The position numbers and the translations under genes were made by a program. 9,007 nucleotides of DNA from JBDRNO01 sp043811005 (GTDB lineage Bacteria; Bacteroidota; Bacteroidia; NORP154). This document shows, piece by piece, positions 5,940 to 9,007 of this stretch; the stretch's first letter is position 1, and every line of letters starts with the position of its first letter. The stretch lies in assembly GCA_043811005.1 (NCBI GenBank), contig JBDRNO010000042.1:1-9007 (forward strand), written 5' to 3'. A model generated the notes under the pieces. It searched no databases. It was not told the DNA's origin and saw nothing but the letters and a program-made list of their open reading frames with translations.

Positions 5940-8900
5940 TTGAGTAAGTTTAAATTTCATATCATTTTAACTTTTTTCTTTCCTTTTCTGCTTGGGATAG
6001 AAGTTGCCCATGCTGGGGGTGGTTCTGCCGGAGACGATTGTGCCAATCCTGAAGTTATCTTAAGCACCCCTTATTCACAAAATAACTTAACAACATGTGG
6101 AGCTGTTAATGACTATACTTCCACTGATGCCTGTGGCAGCTTATATATGGGTGGTGAGGATTTTGTATTTGAATACACTCCATCCGTGGATGAAAATGTT
6201 AGTGTTACTTTAACAAACACAGACACATGGACCGGAGTTTTTGTTTTGGACGATTGTCCTGATGCCGGCGCTGGATGTATTGCTCAAAACACAAGTTCAG
6301 GAGGAAACCCATCTATTGGAGCTGTCGCTTTAAATGCAGGACAAACATACTACATAGTTGTATCTACATTTCCTTTACCAGATTGCACTCCTTTTAATAT
6401 TTCTATAAATCCTGTTGTCCCAACTTGCTCTGATGGTATACTAAATCAGGGAGAACTGGGAGTAGATTGCGGAGGACCTTGTCCTGCATGCCCTGTTCCT
6501 AATGTTCAGGATTGTGGAGGCGCTATCCCAATATGCCAGGATACTTATTTTGAAAATGATGCATATAGCGGAACCGGTAATGTTCTTAATGAAATAAATA
6601 GTGACCCATCATGTCTGGGTTCAGGTGAAAAAAATGATGTCTGGTATGTTTTTACTGTACAATCAGCCGGAAATTTATGCTTTACTATTACTCCTAACGT
6701 TCTATCTGACGATTATGACTGGGCAGTTTATGATTTAACAACCGATCCCTGTTCTGATATCTATACTAATTCATCCTTAGAAGTCAGTTGTAATTATTCA
6801 GGTACCCCCGGTGAAACTGGTCCAAATGGTGTTGCAGGTGATCAGAATGAGCCATGCGTACCTGTAAATGTCGGGGAAACTTACGTGATTAATGTTAGTC
6901 AATATTCCACATCAACAAATGGTTATACTATAGATTTTAGCGCCTCCACCGCCCAAATTTTCGATAATGTTGCGCCTACTATTGCTAATGTGGATACTCC
7001 TATAGTATGTGGTCAAACATCACTCTCTTTCTGGTTTTCAGAAAATGTATTATGTAGTTCTGTTCAATCTTCTGATTTCACATTAAGCGGTCCCGGTGGT
7101 CCATATACAATCACCGGTGTTAGTGGCACAGGTTGTATTCTTGGAGCTGATTATGAAGATTATTTTACCGTAGATCTCAGCAATCCCTTAACCATGAATG
7201 GTAATTATACATTAAATTTAGTTGGATCCGTAGAGGATAACTGTGGAAATGTTGTGCCCAATGGCAGTTTACCATTTACAATAAATAATTGTATCGCTGT
7301 ACAATGCACTTCAACTACGGTACAAGCTTTGACAATTGAAAATTGCTGTCCGCCATTTACTATTTCTACAGTCCCTGTTAATACAAGTTGTAACGGATCG
7401 TGCGATGGGTCAGTTAATCTGACAGTTTCCGGAGGAACTGCTCCATATACTTTTTCATGGAGTAACGGTTCTAACCTTGAAGACCCTGCAAACTTCTGTG
7501 CAGGATTACAAACTGTAACCATAACAGATGACAACGGTTGTGATACTGTAGTAAATGTTACTATCAATTCAGGTCCCTCTCTAACAGCAAACTTCACTTA
7601 TAACGGCAACCAATGCGTTGGAAATAGCTTTAACTTTACCAATACAAGCATTCCAGCCGGTAATTCCTGGTCATGGACATTCCCAGGTGGCTCTCCGGCA
7701 ACATCATCAGTTCAAAATCCATCCGGCATAACATGGGGTTCACCGGGAACTTATAATGTCACCTTGGCTACAACTTTTGGCAGTTGTACCGATAATCAAA
7801 CCATCACAATTACAGTATATGATCCTCCAACAGCTTCTATAGCAGGCACAAATGAAACCTGCCCCTCTGCCTGTGATGGTATTGCTAACCTCACGGTTGT
7901 TGTGGGAGATGCTCCAATTACTAATTACTCATGGAGTAATGGCGCCTCTACTGAAGATATATCCGGACTCTGCCCCAATATCTATAATGTAACTGTAACT
8001 GATGCAAATGGATGTACAGCTACCGCCAACGTAACTATCGGAGTTGGCACCGGACCAACTGCAGGGTTCTCTGTCAATGATCCTGACCAATGCCTGACAG
8101 GAAACAGTTTTGTTTTTACAAATACAGGTGATGCCCCAGGTAGTTGTGGTATGAACTGCCCTACATTTATATATGATTTTGGTGATGGAAGCCCACCCAT
8201 TAGCGGCACCAAAGCAGTAGATGCCAATCCATCATATACTTATACATCATGTGGAACATACACAGTTACCTTAGTCGTAGATAATGCTACTTGTACTGAT
8301 ACAGCTACTCAAGACGTTGAAATATTTTGTGAACCCACGGCAAGCATAGTAGGTACAGATGTTTCATGCGTTGGAGCTTGTGATGGTGCTGCAAACCTAA
8401 CCGTATCTGATGGAACTGCACCATATACATATTTATGGTCACCCGGTGGACAAACTATTGAAGATATAACTAATCTTTGCGCAAATACTTATGATGTTGT
8501 CGTAACTGATGCAAATGGCTGCACAACAACTGCTAATATTACGATTACCCAACCTTCCGTACTTTCCGGAAGTATTACGTCTCAAACAAATATCTTATGT
8601 AATGGCGGCAATAACGGCAGCGTAACCGTTTCAGGCGTAAACGGAACACCGGGTTATCAATATTCATTGGATGGCGGGCCATACCAGGGTAGCGGTACTT
8701 TCCCGGGATTATCTGCCGGAAGTTATACTGTTACAGTAATGGACGCAAAAAGCTGCACAGTTGATGTACCAGTTACCATTACTCAACCCAGCGCAGTAAC
8801 CGGAAGTATTACCTCTCAAACCAATGTCTTATGCAATGGAGGCAGTACCGGTAGCGTTACTGTTGCAGGAGCAAACGGCACGCCGGGTTATCAATATTCA

Positions 8901-9007
8901 TTGGATGGCGGGCCATACCTGGGAAGCGGTACTTTCTCAGGATTATCTGCCGGAAGCTATACTGTTACAGTAAGGGATGCAAACGGTTGTACCGTTAATG
9001 TGCCCGT
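5940..9007 (+). CDS. Giant SprB-like adhesin with PKD and SprB repeats (3' end outside window)
   Basis: The frame is open for 1022 codons to the window's right edge. I place the start at TTG 5940, because an in-frame TAA lies at 5934-5936 and a signal peptide begins at once (MSKFKFHIILTFFFPFLLG, probable cleavage AHA/G at 25/26). Residues ~30-158 form a PPC-like domain paralogous to domain 2 of the previous gene ('LTTCGAVNDYTSTDAC', 'GEDFVFEYTPS'). Residues 163-184 are a Cys-rich linker (CSDGILNQGE, 'GVDCGGPC'). Residues ~187-345 are a conserved module of motility-type surface proteins ('DCGGAIPICQ', 'NDVWYVFTVQ', 'DDYDWAVYDL', 'VSCNYSGT'). An Ig-like domain follows (~346-455). Then come SprB and PKD repeats in alternation (474-545, 548-630, 631-706, 707-799, 800-877) and two tandem SprB repeats from 878. 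Such proteins are T9SS-exported cell-surface adhesins involved in gliding or attachment; SprB of F. johnsoniae is the best-known. The sorting domain would lie beyond the window. Confidence 0.85.
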   Translation, partial: MSKFKFHIILTFFFPFLLGIEVAHAGGGSAGDDCANPEVILSTPYSQNNLTTCGAVNDYTSTDACGSLYMGGEDFVFEYTPSVDENVSVTLTNTDTWTGVFVLDDCPDAGAGCIAQNTSSGGNPSIGAVALNAGQTYYIVVSTFPLPDCTPFNISINPVVPTCSDGILNQGELGVDCGGPCPACPVPNVQDCGGAIPICQDTYFENDAYSGTGNVLNEINSDPSCLGSGEKNDVWYVFTVQSAGNLCFTITPNVLSDDYDWAVYDLTTDPCSDIYTNSSLEVSCNYSGTPGETGPNGVAGDQNEPCVPVNVGETYVINVSQYSTSTNGYTIDFSASTAQIFDNVAPTIANVDTPIVCGQTSLSFWFSENVLCSSVQSSDFTLSGPGGPYTITGVSGTGCILGADYEDYFTVDLSNPLTMNGNYTLNLVGSVEDNCGNVVPNGSLPFTINNCIAVQCTSTTVQALTIENCCPPFTISTVPVNTSCNGSCDGSVNLTVSGGTAPYTFSWSNGSNLEDPANFCAGLQTVTITDDNGCDTVVNVTINSGPSLTANFTYNGNQCVGNSFNFTNTSIPAGNSWSWTFPGGSPATSSVQNPSGITWGSPGTYNVTLATTFGSCTDNQTITITVYDPPTASIAGTNETCPSACDGIANLTVVVGDAPITNYSWSNGASTEDISGLCPNIYNVTVTDANGCTATANVTIGVGTGPTAGFSVNDPDQCLTGNSFVFTNTGDAPGSCGMNCPTFIYDFGDGSPPISGTKAVDANPSYTYTSCGTYTVTLVVDNATCTDTATQDVEIFCEPTASIVGTDVSCVGACDGAANLTVSDGTAPYTYLWSPGGQTIEDITNLCANTYDVVVTDANGCTTTANITITQPSVLSGSITSQTNILCNGGNNGSVTVSGVNGTPGYQYSLDGGPYQGSGTFPGLSAGSYTVTVMDAKSCTVDVPVTITQPSAVTGSITSQTNVLCNGGSTGSVTVAGANGTPGYQYSLDGGPYLGSGTFSGLSAGSYTVTVRDANGCTVNVP
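7359..8570 (+). repeat. Alternating SprB-type and PKD-type protein repeats
   Basis: Three diverged SprB repeats begin near 7359, 7830 and 8337. Each carries C-x(2-3)-C-D-G, a 'Y..SWSNG' or 'YLWSPGG' strand, and 'VTVTDANGC' or similar near its end. PKD-like domains lie between them: 'GNSFNFTNTS ... WSWTFPGG' (7581-7829) and 'GNSFVFTNTG ... YDFGDGSPP' (8058-8336). Two DNA units of about 470-507 bases therefore repeat as SprB+PKD. Homology is clear at the protein level only. Confidence 0.75.
8571..9007 (+). repeat. Tandem 234-base (78-residue) SprB repeats
   Basis: Two copies are visible, at 8571-8804 and from 8805 to the window edge, starting 'SITSQTN(I/V)LCNGG' and including 'GTPGYQYSLDGGPY', 'GLSAGSYTVTV' and 'CTV'. 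The copies are offset by exactly 234 bases. A 37-base stretch is identical in both (8649-8685 and 8883-8919), which points to recent duplication or gene conversion. More copies may continue to the right. Confidence 0.88.

Noticed and set aside
7205..8227. Two minus-strand open frames inside the giant adhesin
   Set aside because: Both are antisense to a continuous forward frame carrying clear SprB and PKD repeats.
8571..9007. Possible CRISPR-like repetition
   Set aside because: The repeats are 234 bases long, directly adjacent and in frame as a protein repeat, with no short repeats separated by unique spacers.

Overview
The window looks like chromosomal DNA of a member of the Bacteroidota that has a type IX secretion system (T9SS), probably from the Flavobacteriales/Sphingobacteriales-like part of the phylum. 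The signs are the C-terminal end of a PorP/SprF-family outer-membrane protein, a secreted protein with a T9SS type A sorting domain, and very long secreted proteins built from PKD-like and SprB-type repeats. The DNA is AT-rich, starts lack Shine-Dalgarno sequences, and the spacers carry palindromic repeats. All genes lie on the + strand.

Left block (1-2316): the end of a PorP/SprF-family protein, then 19 bases later a 532-residue secreted protein with a beta-rich body, a 'LPVELLSF' module and a C-terminal sorting domain, then 4 bases later a small XRE-type helix-turn-helix protein. The tight spacing suggests one operon. The secreted protein contains a perfect 35-base palindrome inside its reading frame.

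Middle (2317-3042): 726 bases with no credible gene. The first ~190 bases are packed with palindromes, the last of which looks like a Rho-independent terminator. A larger degenerate inverted repeat lies at 2612-2680, and a very AT-rich stretch with a possible Bacteroidota-type promoter leads into the next gene.

Right block (3043-9007): a 214-residue exported protein with a fold that looks heavy-metal-associated (HMA-like) but has no metal-binding CxxC. It overlaps by 8 bases a 681-residue secreted multidomain protein that starts with TTG and stops abruptly in a PKD-like domain without any sorting domain. After a 214-base spacer with another imperfect inverted repeat comes a second, larger paralogue, also apparently starting with TTG, which runs off the window after 1022 codons. 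It has the SprB-type adhesin architecture: signal peptide, PPC-like domain, Cys-rich linker, large N-terminal module, Ig-like domain, then alternating SprB and PKD repeats that become a tandem array of 78-residue SprB repeats.

Inferred theme: cell-surface proteins exported across the outer membrane by the T9SS (gliding or attachment adhesins), with an outer-membrane anchoring partner (PorP/SprF) and a small putative regulator. No RNA genes, CRISPR array, transposase or phage genes were seen. I did not find clear evidence of a wholly new system. The most unusual items are the in-frame palindrome, the truncated adhesin paralogue and the HMA-like exported protein coupled to it.
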